This document shows, one piece after another, positions 44,442-53,039 of a DNA stretch of 63,446 nt. The stretch is from an uncultured Marinobacter sp. GTDB taxonomy: Bacteria; Pseudomonadota; Gammaproteobacteria; Pseudomonadales; Oleiphilaceae. The stretch lies in assembly GCA_913057975.1 (NCBI GenBank), contig CAJXOQ010000002.1:1-63446 (forward strand), given 5' to 3'. Below the pieces are notes generated by a model. It worked only from the letters and a program-made list of their open reading frames with translations, searched no databases and was not told the origin of the DNA. The position numbers and the translations under genes are program-made. Position 1 is the first letter of the stretch. Every line of letters starts with the position of its first letter.

Positions 44442-45332
44442 TCAGTTGGACAGGCTGTAGACGTACGCAGCCAGGATCTGGATCTGGTCGTCGGAGAGCC
44501 GGTCACCCTGTGCGGGCATCTGGTTTGCGCGACCGTTTACCACGGTTTCCTTGATCCACTCGTAGGTGGAGCCGTACAGCCAGGTATTGTCGGTGAGGTT
44601 CGGGGCGCCCAAGGCCTGGTTACCCTTGCCGTCCTGACCGTGACAGGCCACACAGGCTTGAGCGAATACCTGCTCGCCCTTGGCAGCGGCCTCTTCGTCC
44701 TTTGCCCGGTCGCTGAAACTGAGCACGTAGTTTACAACCTGGTCGACCTGCTCATTGGTCATGCCCGGCATGGTGCCCTTGGCGGGCATGTTGCCGTTAC
44801 GCCCCTGGTGCAGGGTGGTCAGGATGGTGTCCGGGTCGCCGCCATACAGCCAGTCGTCATCCGTCAGATTGGGAAACCCGAGGGAGCCGCGCCCTGCAGA
44901 GCCATGGCAGACGGCACAGTTGTTGGCGAACAGCCGCTGGCCCATTTTCATGGCGTCGTCGTTGTCAGCCAGTTCGGCCACCGGTGTGTCACCGAACTTG
45001 GCGTAGAGCTCGCCGTAACGGGCATCGGCCTGCTGCATTTCGGCCTGCCACTGATTCTCAGCGGTCCATCCCAGTAGACCCTTGTAGTTACCCAGGCCCG
45101 GGTACAGGGCGAGATAGCCCAGTGCGAAAACACAGGTCGCTATAAAGAGATAGTACCACCACTTGGGCAGCGGGTTGTCGTATTCCTCAATGCCATCGAA
45201 CGAATGACCAACGGTTTTGTTGGTTTCAGTATCGGTGGTCTGGCCCTTGCGGGTGGCATACAGAAGCCACCAGCAGCCAAACACGGTACCGAGCACGATC
45301 ACGCTGATCCAGATGCTCCAGAAGGTACTCAT
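44442..45332 (-). CDS. ccoP: cbb3-type cytochrome c oxidase subunit III (CcoP), dihaem
   Basis: A 296-residue dihaem subunit that passes electrons to CcoO/CcoN. Two N-terminal membrane segments (SIWISVIVLGTVFGCWWLL, in part; and WWYYLFIATCVFALGYLALYPGLG, in part) are followed by cytochrome c domains with CAVCH and CVACH. Methionine ligands are probably in GMTNEQVDQVVNYV and NQMPAQGDRLSD. The start overlaps the ccoQ stop by four bases. Confidence 0.96.
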   Translation of the reverse strand: MSTFWSIWISVIVLGTVFGCWWLLYATRKGQTTDTETNKTVGHSFDGIEEYDNPLPKWWYYLFIATCVFALGYLALYPGLGNYKGLLGWTAENQWQAEMQQADARYGELYAKFGDTPVAELADNDDAMKMGQRLFANNCAVCHGSAGRGSLGFPNLTDDDWLYGGDPDTILTTLHQGRNGNMPAKGTMPGMTNEQVDQVVNYVLSFSDRAKDEEAAAKGEQVFAQACVACHGQDGKGNQALGAPNLTDNTWLYGSTYEWIKETVVNGRANQMPAQGDRLSDDQIQILAAYVYSLSN

Positions 45333-45514
45333 TGCTTTTTCTCCGTTTGTTCCTGTTCAAGAGTACGCTTTTCCACGTCGTCATCCTCGAAGGGCAGGTG
45401 GGCCGCCTCGTCGTTGGGCTTCTTCCGGTGGGCGCTGTAGGCCCACCAGATGATGCCAAGGAACATGGCCATAATAACCAGTGAGTGAATGCCGCGTAAC
45501 TCGTTAATATCCAT
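45329..45514 (-). CDS. ccoQ: cbb3-type oxidase subunit CcoQ
   Basis: A 61-residue single-span protein from ATG 45514. MDINELRGIHSLVIMAMFLG and WWAYSAHRKKPNDEAAHLPF are typical of CcoQ, which stabilises the complex. It lies between ccoO (5-base gap) and ccoP (4-base overlap). Confidence 0.93.
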   Translation of the reverse strand: MDINELRGIHSLVIMAMFLGIIWWAYSAHRKKPNDEAAHLPFEDDDVEKRTLEQEQTEKKQ

Positions 45515-45519
45515 GGGGA

Positions 45520-46128
45520 TCACCGTTTATCTGAAATCACGGTACCAAGCTGCTGCAGGTACGCCACCAGGGCTTCGATTTCGAATTTGCCCCTGACTTC
45601 GTCGGCCGCACCGGCAACCTGCTCGTCGGTATAGGGCACGCCCAGAGTCTGGAGCGTTTCCAGCTTGGACTCGGTGCTGGTGTGATCTATGCGATCCTCG
45701 AACAGCCATGGGAAAGCGGGCATGTTGGATTCAGGCACAACGCTGCGGGGATCGTACAGATGCTGGCGCTGCCAGGCGTCGGAGTAGCGACCACCGACAC
45801 GGGCCAGGTCAGGACCGGTGCGCTTGGAGCCCCACAGGAACGGACGGTCGTAGACAAACTCGCCCGCAACGGAGTAATGGCCATAGCGCTCGGTTTCAGC
45901 GCGGAACGGACGGATCTGCTGGGTGTGGCAGACGTGACAGCCTTCACGGATGTAGATGTCACGGCCTTCCAGTTCCAGTGCCGACAGGGGCTCAAGGCCT
46001 TCAACCGGCTCGTTGGTCTCGTCCAGGAAGAACAGTGGAACCACTTCTGCCAGGAAACCACCACTGATGGTGAAGATGATCAGTACGATCATCAGCCCCA
46101 GGTTTTTTTCAACAATTTCGTGTTTCAT
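45520..46128 (-). CDS. ccoO: cbb3-type cytochrome c oxidase subunit II (CcoO)
   Basis: A 202-residue monohaem subunit. One N-terminal membrane anchor ([23 protein letters not shown], in part) is followed by [18 protein letters not shown], where CHVCH binds haem c. [16 protein letters not shown] and [11 protein letters not shown] contain the methionine-ligand loop. It follows ccoN by 15 bases. Confidence 0.96.
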   Translation of the reverse strand: MKHEIVEKNLGLMIVLIIFTISGGFLAEVVPLFFLDETNEPVEGLEPLSALELEGRDIYIREGCHVCHTQQIRPFRAETERYGHYSVAGEFVYDRPFLWGSKRTGPDLARVGGRYSDAWQRQHLYDPRSVVPESNMPAFPWLFEDRIDHTSTESKLETLQTLGVPYTDEQVAGAADEVRGKFEIEALVAYLQQLGTVISDKR

Positions 46129-46143
46129 TGATTCTGTCTCCCG

Positions 46144-47574
46144 TTACGCCGCTTGCGCTGCTGTATTGTCCTGAGCAACGGCTTCTTTCTGACGCACGGT
46201 CATGTATACGTTGTATGCCATCACCAGCATACCGGTCAGGAAAATCACACCGCCAAGGAATCGCACGAAATAGCCTGATTCGGACGCTTCAAGGGCTTCG
46301 ACAAAACTGTAAGTCAGGGTTCCGTCTTCGTTGACGGCGCGCCACATAAGTCCCTGCATGATGCCGTTCACCCACATTGCAACGATGTAGAGTACGGTGC
46401 CCACGGTAGCCAGCCAGAAGTGGACGTTGATCAGGCTAACGCTGTACATGGCCTGAAGACCCCACAGCTTGGGAATCAGATGATAGATGGCGCCGATACT
46501 GATCATCGCAACCCAGCCCAGGGCACCAGAGTGCACGTGGCCAATGGTCCAGTCCGTGTTGTGCGACAGCGCGTTAACCGTCTTGATGGCCATCATCGGG
46601 CCTTCGAACGTGGACATGCCGTAGAACGACAGAGACACGACGAGGAAGCGGAGGATCGGGTCGGTACGCAGTTTGTGCCAGGCTCCCGACAGCGTCATCA
46701 TGCCGTTGATCATACCGCCCCAGGAAGGTGCAAGCAGGATCAGTGACATCACCATGCCCGCGGTTTGGGCCCAGTCCGGCAGCGCCGAGTAGTGCAAGTG
46801 GTGGCCACCCGCCCATACGTAGGTGGCAATCAGCGCCCAGAAGTGAACGATGGAGAGGCGATAGGAATAGATCGGGCGGTTGGCCTGTTTGGGAACAAAG
46901 TAATACATCATCCCCAGGAAGCCAGCGGTCAGGAAGAAACCGACCGCGTTATGGCCCCACCACCACTGCATCATCGCGTCAGTCACGCCTGCGTAGGCGG
47001 AGTAGGATTTGAAGGCACCCGCCGGTAAGGCCAGGTTGTTACCGATGTGCAGAATAGCCACAGTCAGGATGAAACCGCCATAGAACCAGTTGGCTACATA
47101 GATGTGGGCAGTGGCGCGCCGCATGATTGTGCCAAAGAAAACCAGTGCGTAGGACACCCAGACAATGGCGATAAGGATATCAATTGGCCACTCGAGTTCC
47201 GCGTATTCCTTGGAAGACGTGAGGCCCATTGGCAGGGTGATGATCGCCGCGACCATCACGGCTTGCCAGCCCCAGAAGGTAAACGCCGCGAGTCCATCGG
47301 AGATCAGTCGCGCCTGACAGGTACGCTGAACAACGTAATAGGAGGTGGCAAACAGTGCCGAACCACCAAACCCGAAGATGACGAGGTTTGTGTGGAGCGG
47401 TCGTAAACGACCGAAGTGAGTCCAGGAGAAATCCAGGTTCATCGAGGGCCAAACAAGCTGGGATGCGATCAGCACACCCATGCCCATGCCAACAATGCCC
47501 CAGACCAACGTCATGATGGCAAACTGTCTCACCACCTTGTAGTTGTATGTCAGGTTAGCATTTACTGTGCTCAT
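46144..47574 (-). CDS. ccoN: cbb3-type cytochrome c oxidase subunit I (CcoN)
   Basis: A 476-residue catalytic subunit from ATG 47574 with 12 membrane segments. Haem and CuB histidines are in [38 protein letters not shown] (in part), [11 protein letters not shown] and [18 protein letters not shown]. The enzyme reduces oxygen with high affinity and pumps protons. It is first of the ccoNOQP operon. A probable FNR/ANR box lies 72-85 bases upstream, consistent with induction at low oxygen. Confidence 0.97.
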   Translation of the reverse strand: MSTVNANLTYNYKVVRQFAIMTLVWGIVGMGMGVLIASQLVWPSMNLDFSWTHFGRLRPLHTNLVIFGFGGSALFATSYYVVQRTCQARLISDGLAAFTFWGWQAVMVAAIITLPMGLTSSKEYAELEWPIDILIAIVWVSYALVFFGTIMRRATAHIYVANWFYGGFILTVAILHIGNNLALPAGAFKSYSAYAGVTDAMMQWWWGHNAVGFFLTAGFLGMMYYFVPKQANRPIYSYRLSIVHFWALIATYVWAGGHHLHYSALPDWAQTAGMVMSLILLAPSWGGMINGMMTLSGAWHKLRTDPILRFLVVSLSFYGMSTFEGPMMAIKTVNALSHNTDWTIGHVHSGALGWVAMISIGAIYHLIPKLWGLQAMYSVSLINVHFWLATVGTVLYIVAMWVNGIMQGLMWRAVNEDGTLTYSFVEALEASESGYFVRFLGGVIFLTGMLVMAYNVYMTVRQKEAVAQDNTAAQAA

Positions 47575-47617
47575 AGCCTTACCAATGGGTTTAGAGTGGG
47601 GAAAATATGCGGGCGCA

Positions 47618-47659
47618 AGTATGGAGAAACGATTAGCTGTTTGCAATGACGTAGATCAA
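47618..47659 (-). promoter_or_regulatory. FNR/ANR box and -10 element of the ccoN promoter
   Basis: On the minus strand TTGAT-CTAC-GTCAT (47659-47646) matches the FNR consensus TTGAT-N4-ATCAA at 8 of 10 positions. CATACT (47623-47618) lies at the -12 to -7 position expected if the box is centred at -41.5 (start near 47611). That is class II FNR promoter geometry. Confidence 0.6.
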
Positions 47660-47802
47660 CTCTGAAACTCTGTCAACTGTGTCTAAATCAGTAACATGGC
47701 GAATCTACAAGGGTAATCACGAATGCTCCAAAAGCGGCTTTTGATGTTCGGTTGATGCATTGCTTCCCGGAACACTAATGATAGTCATAATTCGGAGGTT
47801 TG

Positions 47803-48465
47803 GTGAATTCTGTAACCGTATTCAAAACCAGGGCGCAAGGTAGTGTGGCCGCGCCGGTGCTTGTCCTTGCACATGGCGCAGGCGCACCCGCCGATTCGCC
47901 GTTCATGGAGCTCCTGGCGACAGCGCTGTCGGCGCAGGGCGTGACGACCGTCAGGTTCGAGTTCCCCTATATGAAAAAGCGACGGGAGGATGGCAAAAAA
48001 AGGCCACCGGACCGCCAGCCAACCTTGCTTGGACATTTCCGCACGGTAATTGCTGAGACTTGCGCCGGCGTCGACGGGCAGGCCGGCGTTTTTGTCGGAG
48101 GCAAGTCCATGGGGGGGCGAATGGCCAGCATTCTGGCGGCGGAGCCTGGTATTGATGACGCGGTCCGTGGTGCCGTGTGTTTTGGCTATCCCTTTCATCC
48201 TCCTGGCAAAAATGACCGGTGGCGGACGGATCATTTCCAGTCGCTGTGCCGGCCAATACAGATCATTCAGGGGACACGGGACCCTTTCGGCAAGCAGGCA
48301 GAGGTTGAGGCGCGTAACCTGGACGCGCTGGATAACGTGAACCTGGCCTGGCTGGAAGGCGGAGATCACGACTATCGGCCTCTGGCGCGGCAGAGTGAGA
48401 GCCGGGAAGACCTGATTCAACTGGCGGCGGCAACGGCTGCGAGGTTTATGAGCGGCCAGAAATGA
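47803..48465 (+). CDS. Alpha/beta-hydrolase fold protein (dienelactone-hydrolase-like)
   Basis: A 220-residue cytoplasmic protein from GTG 47803, just after GGAGG (47794-47798). LVLAHGAGAPADSPFME has the oxyanion-hole HGAGA loop, FVGGKSMGGRMAS has the nucleophile Ser, IIQGTRDPFG the acid loop and LEGGDHDYRPL the catalytic His. The layout matches a small conserved hydrolase family (related to human KANSL3/TEX30) of unknown substrate. It is divergent from ccoN and carries no signal peptide. Confidence 0.85.
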   Translation: MNSVTVFKTRAQGSVAAPVLVLAHGAGAPADSPFMELLATALSAQGVTTVRFEFPYMKKRREDGKKRPPDRQPTLLGHFRTVIAETCAGVDGQAGVFVGGKSMGGRMASILAAEPGIDDAVRGAVCFGYPFHPPGKNDRWRTDHFQSLCRPIQIIQGTRDPFGKQAEVEARNLDALDNVNLAWLEGGDHDYRPLARQSESREDLIQLAAATAARFMSGQK

Positions 48466-48574
48466 GTCACGATACCTCGGGTGTTGATCCCCCGTGGTCA
48501 TGGCTGGTTCAACGAGTTCACCGGAGCGCCTGAACGTCAGCTCGTCCTGCAGTGGTTAATTGAACTTTAGATAC

Positions 48575-48658
48575 CAGAGCTTCTGGGGGCGGCCCGATGT
48601 GCGGGCTGTGTATCTGTTAAACAGATTCAAATTTAGGGGTTTCTGACGAGAAGCTCTG
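48575..48658 (+). ncRNA. Structured leader RNA candidate upstream of rlmM
   Basis: A perfect 10-bp pairing, CAGAGCTTCT (48575-48584) with AGAAGCTCTG (48649-48658), encloses two further hairpins. These are GCCCG/CGGGC (48592-48596/48602-48606, loop AUGUG) and AUCUG/CAGAU (48612-48616/48622-48626). This is a three-way-junction layout ending 12 bases before the rlmM ATG. CCAGA-GCU-UCUGG (48574-48586) is a mutually exclusive local hairpin, so the element could switch. No U-tract follows. It matches no riboswitch class I know. Confidence 0.5.
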
Positions 48659-48670
48659 TCCAGGTGCCTA

Positions 48671-49747
48671 ATGGAACAACTGATTGCAATTTGTCGTCCC
48701 GGGTTCGAGACGGAAGCGGGGCGGGAGTTGACCGACTCGGCAGCCGGCGGCGGGGTCTATGGATACTTCGAGCCCTCTGTAAACCAGGGATTTCTGACCT
48801 TTCATTGCCCGGGGCCAGAACAGGTTGAAACGCTGCTCAAAAGGCTATCCATCGACCAACTGGTATTTGTCAGGGACTGGTTTGTGGTTTTGGCGGACAC
48901 AGCCTTGCCCACGTCTGACCGGGTCGGCGCTGTCATCGACGCATTGCGACCTGTTGATGGGGCGATTCCTGCCTGTGCCCGTGTAGAAATCCGCCTTCCC
49001 GAAAACAATGCGGATGCGGACCTTGGCAACTTCGCCCGTAAGTGGGTCTCCCCGCTGTCGAAAGCGCTAAGGGGCGCCGGGTTACTGGGAAAGGATTCGA
49101 AAGCTGAGTCGCCGGCACGGCTTGAAGTGTTACTGACGGGATTCGAGCGCGCCATTATCGGATTCAGTCTGGCCAGCAATCGTGCACGTTACGTCAGTGG
49201 TATTCCAAGGCTTCGACTGCCCGCGTCCGCTCCCAGTCGATCGGCGCTGAAACTGGAAGAAGCGTGGAAGGTATTCCTGCCCCCGGGCCAGGAACTGGAC
49301 TACCTGGGAAGTGGCAAGCAGGCTGTGGACCTGGGCGCTGCTCCCGGTGGCTGGACCTGGCAGCTGGTCAGGCAGGGTATGATGGTGAGCGCCGTTGATA
49401 ACGGGCCCATGAATGCCGAGTTGATGGCTTCCGGGCACGTAGAGCACGTTGAGGCAGATGGTTATCAATGGCGGCCCCGGCGCGGTGTGGACTGGATGGT
49501 GTGCGATATCGTCGACCATCCACGCCGAACCTCGGAGATGGTCGTGCATTGGCTGTCTGCCAAGCTTTGCCGCTATACCGTTTTTAATCTGAAACTACCG
49601 ATGAAAAAACGGTACGACGAGTGGTTAGTGTGCAAGGACATCCTGGAAGAAGGCCTTGCACGGACGGAAATGAACTTCCTGCTGAGGGCCCGTCACCTCT
49701 ACCACGATCGTGAGGAGATCACCTGTTTCATAGAACGCAGGGACTGA
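48671..49747 (+). CDS. rlmM: 23S rRNA 2'-O-ribose methyltransferase RlmM (C2498)
   Basis: A 358-residue SAM-dependent enzyme that methylates the 2'-OH of C2498 in 23S rRNA. The N-terminal part is THUMP-like (IAICRPGFETEAGRELTDSA, in part). The Rossmann domain has DLGAAPGGWTWQLVRQG for SAM binding, VCDIVDHPRR, and FNLKLPMKKRYDE with the catalytic Lys. Length matches the family (about 360). It is preceded by a strongly structured leader, and AGG at 48662-48664 is the likely ribosome site. Confidence 0.95.
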   Translation: MEQLIAICRPGFETEAGRELTDSAAGGGVYGYFEPSVNQGFLTFHCPGPEQVETLLKRLSIDQLVFVRDWFVVLADTALPTSDRVGAVIDALRPVDGAIPACARVEIRLPENNADADLGNFARKWVSPLSKALRGAGLLGKDSKAESPARLEVLLTGFERAIIGFSLASNRARYVSGIPRLRLPASAPSRSALKLEEAWKVFLPPGQELDYLGSGKQAVDLGAAPGGWTWQLVRQGMMVSAVDNGPMNAELMASGHVEHVEADGYQWRPRRGVDWMVCDIVDHPRRTSEMVVHWLSAKLCRYTVFNLKLPMKKRYDEWLVCKDILEEGLARTEMNFLLRARHLYHDREEITCFIERRD

Positions 49748-49767
49748 GCGCCTGTGAATAGCGTGCT

Positions 49768-50052
49768 TTAGCTATGCTGCCACACAGTGATAATCTCGTC
49801 CCGGTCCATCATTGGAATCAGCTCCGCCATCAGTTCCCGACGTTCCTCTGAGAGGAGCCAGCGCTGCCAGTCAGCTTCGGAGCGCCAGTTGGAGAGGGTA
49901 AGTCGATGGTTGGAGTCGTGGGTATCGACCAGCGTTTCACCGGAAACGAAGCCGGGGGCGCTTACCGCGTTCTGAAGGACCTTGCGGGATCTGTCCTCGT
50001 AGGCGGATTCGAGTGTTTCAGCAATATGACGTTCAATCAGCACCCGGATCAT
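49768..50052 (-). CDS. Antibiotic-biosynthesis-monooxygenase-fold (ABM) small protein
   Basis: A 94-residue protein with the ABM dimeric alpha-beta-barrel pattern: [57 protein letters not shown] (in part). ABM-fold proteins include cofactor-free monooxygenases and haem-degrading enzymes, but many are unassigned. It converges with rlmM and is divergent from tusA with an 88-base gap. Confidence 0.85.
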   Translation of the reverse strand: MIRVLIERHIAETLESAYEDRSRKVLQNAVSAPGFVSGETLVDTHDSNHRLTLSNWRSEADWQRWLLSEERRELMAELIPMMDRDEIITVWQHS

Positions 50053-50140
50053 TGTTTACCTCGTTTTGTTTTTGACATCTATAAACAATAATTTAGCACG
50101 TATTTTCCAAAATTCAGGTGGAATCGCAGGAGGAAGAACA

Positions 50141-50380
50141 TTGGAACAACCGGAACACGATGCAGAGCTGGACGCCCGGGGACTGTTTTGCCCGGAACCC
50201 GTCATGCTGCTGCACAACAGAATCGTGGATATCAGTATAGGGGGCGTCTTGAAGGTGGTTGCCACGGACCCGTCAACAACCCGGGATATACCGAGGTTCT
50301 GCCAGTTCCTGAATCACGAGTTGGTTTACAGCGCTGAGGACGACCAGGAATTCGTTTACTTTATCCGCCGGGGGGAATGA
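50141..50380 (+). CDS. tusA: Sulfurtransferase TusA (TTG start)
   Basis: An 79-80 residue cytoplasmic sulfur carrier that moves persulfide sulfur from IscS toward tRNA thiolation. [20 protein letters not shown] holds the active Cys in the CPxP motif. The best start is TTG 50141: AGGAGGA lies at 50129-50135, and this gives the family length of about 80 residues. Upstream in-frame starts would add 25 unrelated residues. It converges with dsbD (10 bases between stops). Confidence 0.93.
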   Translation: MEQPEHDAELDARGLFCPEPVMLLHNRIVDISIGGVLKVVATDPSTTRDIPRFCQFLNHELVYSAEDDQEFVYFIRRGE

Positions 50381-50390
50381 CCGAAGGCCG

Positions 50391-52304
50391 TCAGGAGCCG
50401 CCGGACATGTCCAGTGTGTTCAGATGGCCGAGGAACTGTTCGCGGTCCATTTCGCCCAGTATCCGGGCGGTTTCCAGCTCAGCCCCATCGTTGCCATAGA
50501 ACAGAATGGCTGGGGGGCCGAACAGCCCCAGTTCTTCAAGCAGTGCCTGCTGGGCGGGCGTGTTGTCCGTCATATCCAGTTGCAGCAGTGTGTACGGTGA
50601 CAGCGCCTGGATCACAGAGCCGTTGCTGAAGACGTTACGCTCCATGACCTTGCAGGAGATGCACCAGTCGGCGTAGAAGTCTAGCATGACCGGGGTGCCG
50701 TCTCGCTTCGCCTGGGCCAGTTGATTGCGAATATCGGCAGGCGACTCCAACCGAAGGAATTGGGCGTGGGCCATCTGGGGCGCAGAGCCATCAGCAACCG
50801 CCGGGTTGGAGGCCGTGAACGGCGCTAAAGGCTTCATCGGGTCGTTGGCGCCGGATACGGCACCGGCCAATAACGCGATGCCGTAGGCAAACATCACCAG
50901 GCCCAGACCTTTGCGGGTGCGCTCCCAGCCAGCCTTTGCGGCATCGAAGGCTCCGAGTTGCACGCCGGTAACGGCAATCAGTAAACCCCAGAGTGTCAGC
51001 GCCAGCCAGGCCGGGACCAGCCGTTCCACCAACCAGATCGCGACAGCCAGCAGCATGACGCCGTAAAAGGCTTTGACCACGTTCATCCAGGGACCGGTGG
51101 AGGGCAACAGTTTACGGCCGCCCACCGCCACGAGTATCAGGGGAATGCCCATGCCAAGCCCAAGCGCGAACAGGGCAACGCCTCCGATGACGGCATCTTG
51201 GGTGGTACTGATGTACAGCAGGCTGCCAGCAAGCGGTGCCGAGACGCAGGGTGAAACGATCAGTGCTGACAGCGCACCGATGCCGAAGATGCTGACCACG
51301 CGGCTTCCGGTCAGGCGATGGCTGGCATCGTTGAGCGGCTCCCGGATAAACCGGGGAAGCTGGATCTCAAACAGGTTGAACATGGACAGGGCAAATACCA
51401 CGAACAGTGCCGCGAAAACGCTCAGCACCCACGGCGACTGCAGGTGTGCCTGAAGGTTGAAGCTGGCACCCAGTAACCCGGTAATCACACCCGCTGCGGC
51501 ATAGGTCAGTGCCATACCCAGGACATAGCTGCCGGAAAGCAGTAGTGCGTGGGCGGTGGTACTGGTGTTGCGACTGGACACCAGTGAGGAAATGATTGGC
51601 ACCATGGGCAGGACGCAGGGTGTAAAGGTCAGCCCCAGCCCAAGTAGCAGAAAAAGGGCCGCGATGACCAAAACAGACTGGTTGGCTAAAAAGCCGGCGA
51701 GCCCGGTCGCCGAGGATGTATCCGTGGGTGCATTTGTCGACGATGACTGGGTAGTGCCTGATGACCCCGAAGAGCCGGACATGCCGGCAGGAACGGGGGC
51801 GTCGTTGCTTCCGGCGCTGGCGTAGTACAGCGCGTCACGGGTTTGCGGCGGGTAGCATAGACCTGCCTTGGCACAACCCTGGTAGGTAACCTGAAGCTCC
51901 GCCTCGCGGACGCCTTCAGGAAGATTGACCGGGACGCGTGCCTGAACCGGATCGTAGAAGACCGTGACCTTACCGAAGAACTCATCCTCCGTATCGGTAC
52001 CGGTGTATGAGAAAACGGGCTCTCCCAGGGTGACGCCGTCTGTTTTGCTGCTTACCTGGATGCGGCCTTTGTAGAGGTAGTGTTCAGGGGTGACATCCCA
52101 TGACAGCACAATAGCGCCGGTATCAACGGTGTAATTGAACGGCAGGGCTTCGTCCACCGGCAGGAAATCGTTGCTGCCGCCGAACAGCGAATTGCCTGCC
52201 CCGGACGCGAACAGCGATACGGTGGACAGTGCCAGAAACAGTAAAAAGCGGTTCAGTACCCGATGGGGAGCACTACTGCGTGAGGCTGTGTTGTTGCCGG
52301 TCAT
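50391..52304 (-). CDS. dsbD: Thiol:disulfide interchange protein DsbD
   Basis: About 637 residues from ATG 52304. It moves reducing power from cytoplasmic thioredoxin to periplasmic partners such as DsbC and cytochrome-maturation thioredoxins. The N-terminal domain has CAKAGLCYPPQTRD with its Cys pair. The eight-span core contains TFTPCVLPMVPII and IVSPCVSAPLAGS, and the C-terminal thioredoxin domain has DWCISCKVMERNVF. A Ser/Thr-rich linker joins the first two domains. It supports the many c-type cytochromes encoded here. Confidence 0.95.
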   Translation of the reverse strand: MTGNNTASRSSAPHRVLNRFLLFLALSTVSLFASGAGNSLFGGSNDFLPVDEALPFNYTVDTGAIVLSWDVTPEHYLYKGRIQVSSKTDGVTLGEPVFSYTGTDTEDEFFGKVTVFYDPVQARVPVNLPEGVREAELQVTYQGCAKAGLCYPPQTRDALYYASAGSNDAPVPAGMSGSSGSSGTTQSSSTNAPTDTSSATGLAGFLANQSVLVIAALFLLLGLGLTFTPCVLPMVPIISSLVSSRNTSTTAHALLLSGSYVLGMALTYAAAGVITGLLGASFNLQAHLQSPWVLSVFAALFVVFALSMFNLFEIQLPRFIREPLNDASHRLTGSRVVSIFGIGALSALIVSPCVSAPLAGSLLYISTTQDAVIGGVALFALGLGMGIPLILVAVGGRKLLPSTGPWMNVVKAFYGVMLLAVAIWLVERLVPAWLALTLWGLLIAVTGVQLGAFDAAKAGWERTRKGLGLVMFAYGIALLAGAVSGANDPMKPLAPFTASNPAVADGSAPQMAHAQFLRLESPADIRNQLAQAKRDGTPVMLDFYADWCISCKVMERNVFSNGSVIQALSPYTLLQLDMTDNTPAQQALLEELGLFGPPAILFYGNDGAELETARILGEMDREQFLGHLNTLDMSGGS

Positions 52305-52454
52305 AGTCAATGGATTACCGTAGCTGGTTCCGGAAATATCTGCGCGGTCTCTGTGCCAGTTGAAACGTTGCATCCCAAGGTTGCAATGGACTCATTTGTC
52401 AGGCAAAAGTTCCCTCTGGTATTGAACGGTCTAAAGTCGCACAATAGCCGTCCC

Positions 52455-53033
52455 ATGAAACACGATCCTGATGATCTTATCATGCTGTTCAGTGACCTGT
52501 TCCGGGGGGATTACCGGACCGTTCTGGTCAAGGGCAGCGATGAGCCTGAATACCTGCCCGCAACGGCGTCTGGCAATTACGCGCAGATTATCTTTGCTCA
52601 CGGTTATTATGCCAGTGCTCTGCACGAAATCAGTCATTGGTGTATCGCCGGTGAGCACCGGCGCACACTTCGGGACTTTGGCTACTGGTACTGTCCCGAT
52701 GGCCGCGACGAGGCGCAGCAGCAAGCGTTCGAAAAGGCTGAAATCAAGCCGCAGGCTCTGGAATGGCTGTTCTCTGCCGCATCGGGCACACGTTTCCACA
52801 TCAGTGTCGACAATCTCTCCGGTTGCGGGGCATGGGATGAGAGCGCCTTTCGCAGGAATGTGCGGGCGCAGGCAGATTATTACCTTGAGCACGGCATGCC
52901 GGCCCGCGCGGGCCTGTTTTTCGAGACGCTCAAGACATTTTATGGAACCGGGGCTGACTTTAACGAAGTCTGGAAGAAAGAGACCAGGCGCTTGATGCCC
53001 GACGATTCCGCCACAGACATTGAGGTAGATTGA
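52455..53033 (+). CDS. epmC: Elongation factor P hydroxylase EpmC
   Basis: A 192-residue protein from ATG 52455; upstream in-frame codons do not match the family start. EpmC hydroxylates the beta-lysyl-lysine of EF-P. Conserved segments are EPEYLPATASGNYAQIIFAHGYYASALHEISHWCIAG (in part, HEISHW holds the metal His), DFGYWYCPDGRDEAQQ and KPQALEWLF. It is divergent from dsbD and leads directly into the rhlB-like gene, 6 bases downstream. Confidence 0.93.
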   Translation: MKHDPDDLIMLFSDLFRGDYRTVLVKGSDEPEYLPATASGNYAQIIFAHGYYASALHEISHWCIAGEHRRTLRDFGYWYCPDGRDEAQQQAFEKAEIKPQALEWLFSAASGTRFHISVDNLSGCGAWDESAFRRNVRAQADYYLEHGMPARAGLFFETLKTFYGTGADFNEVWKKETRRLMPDDSATDIEVD

Positions 53034-53039
53034 AACAAC

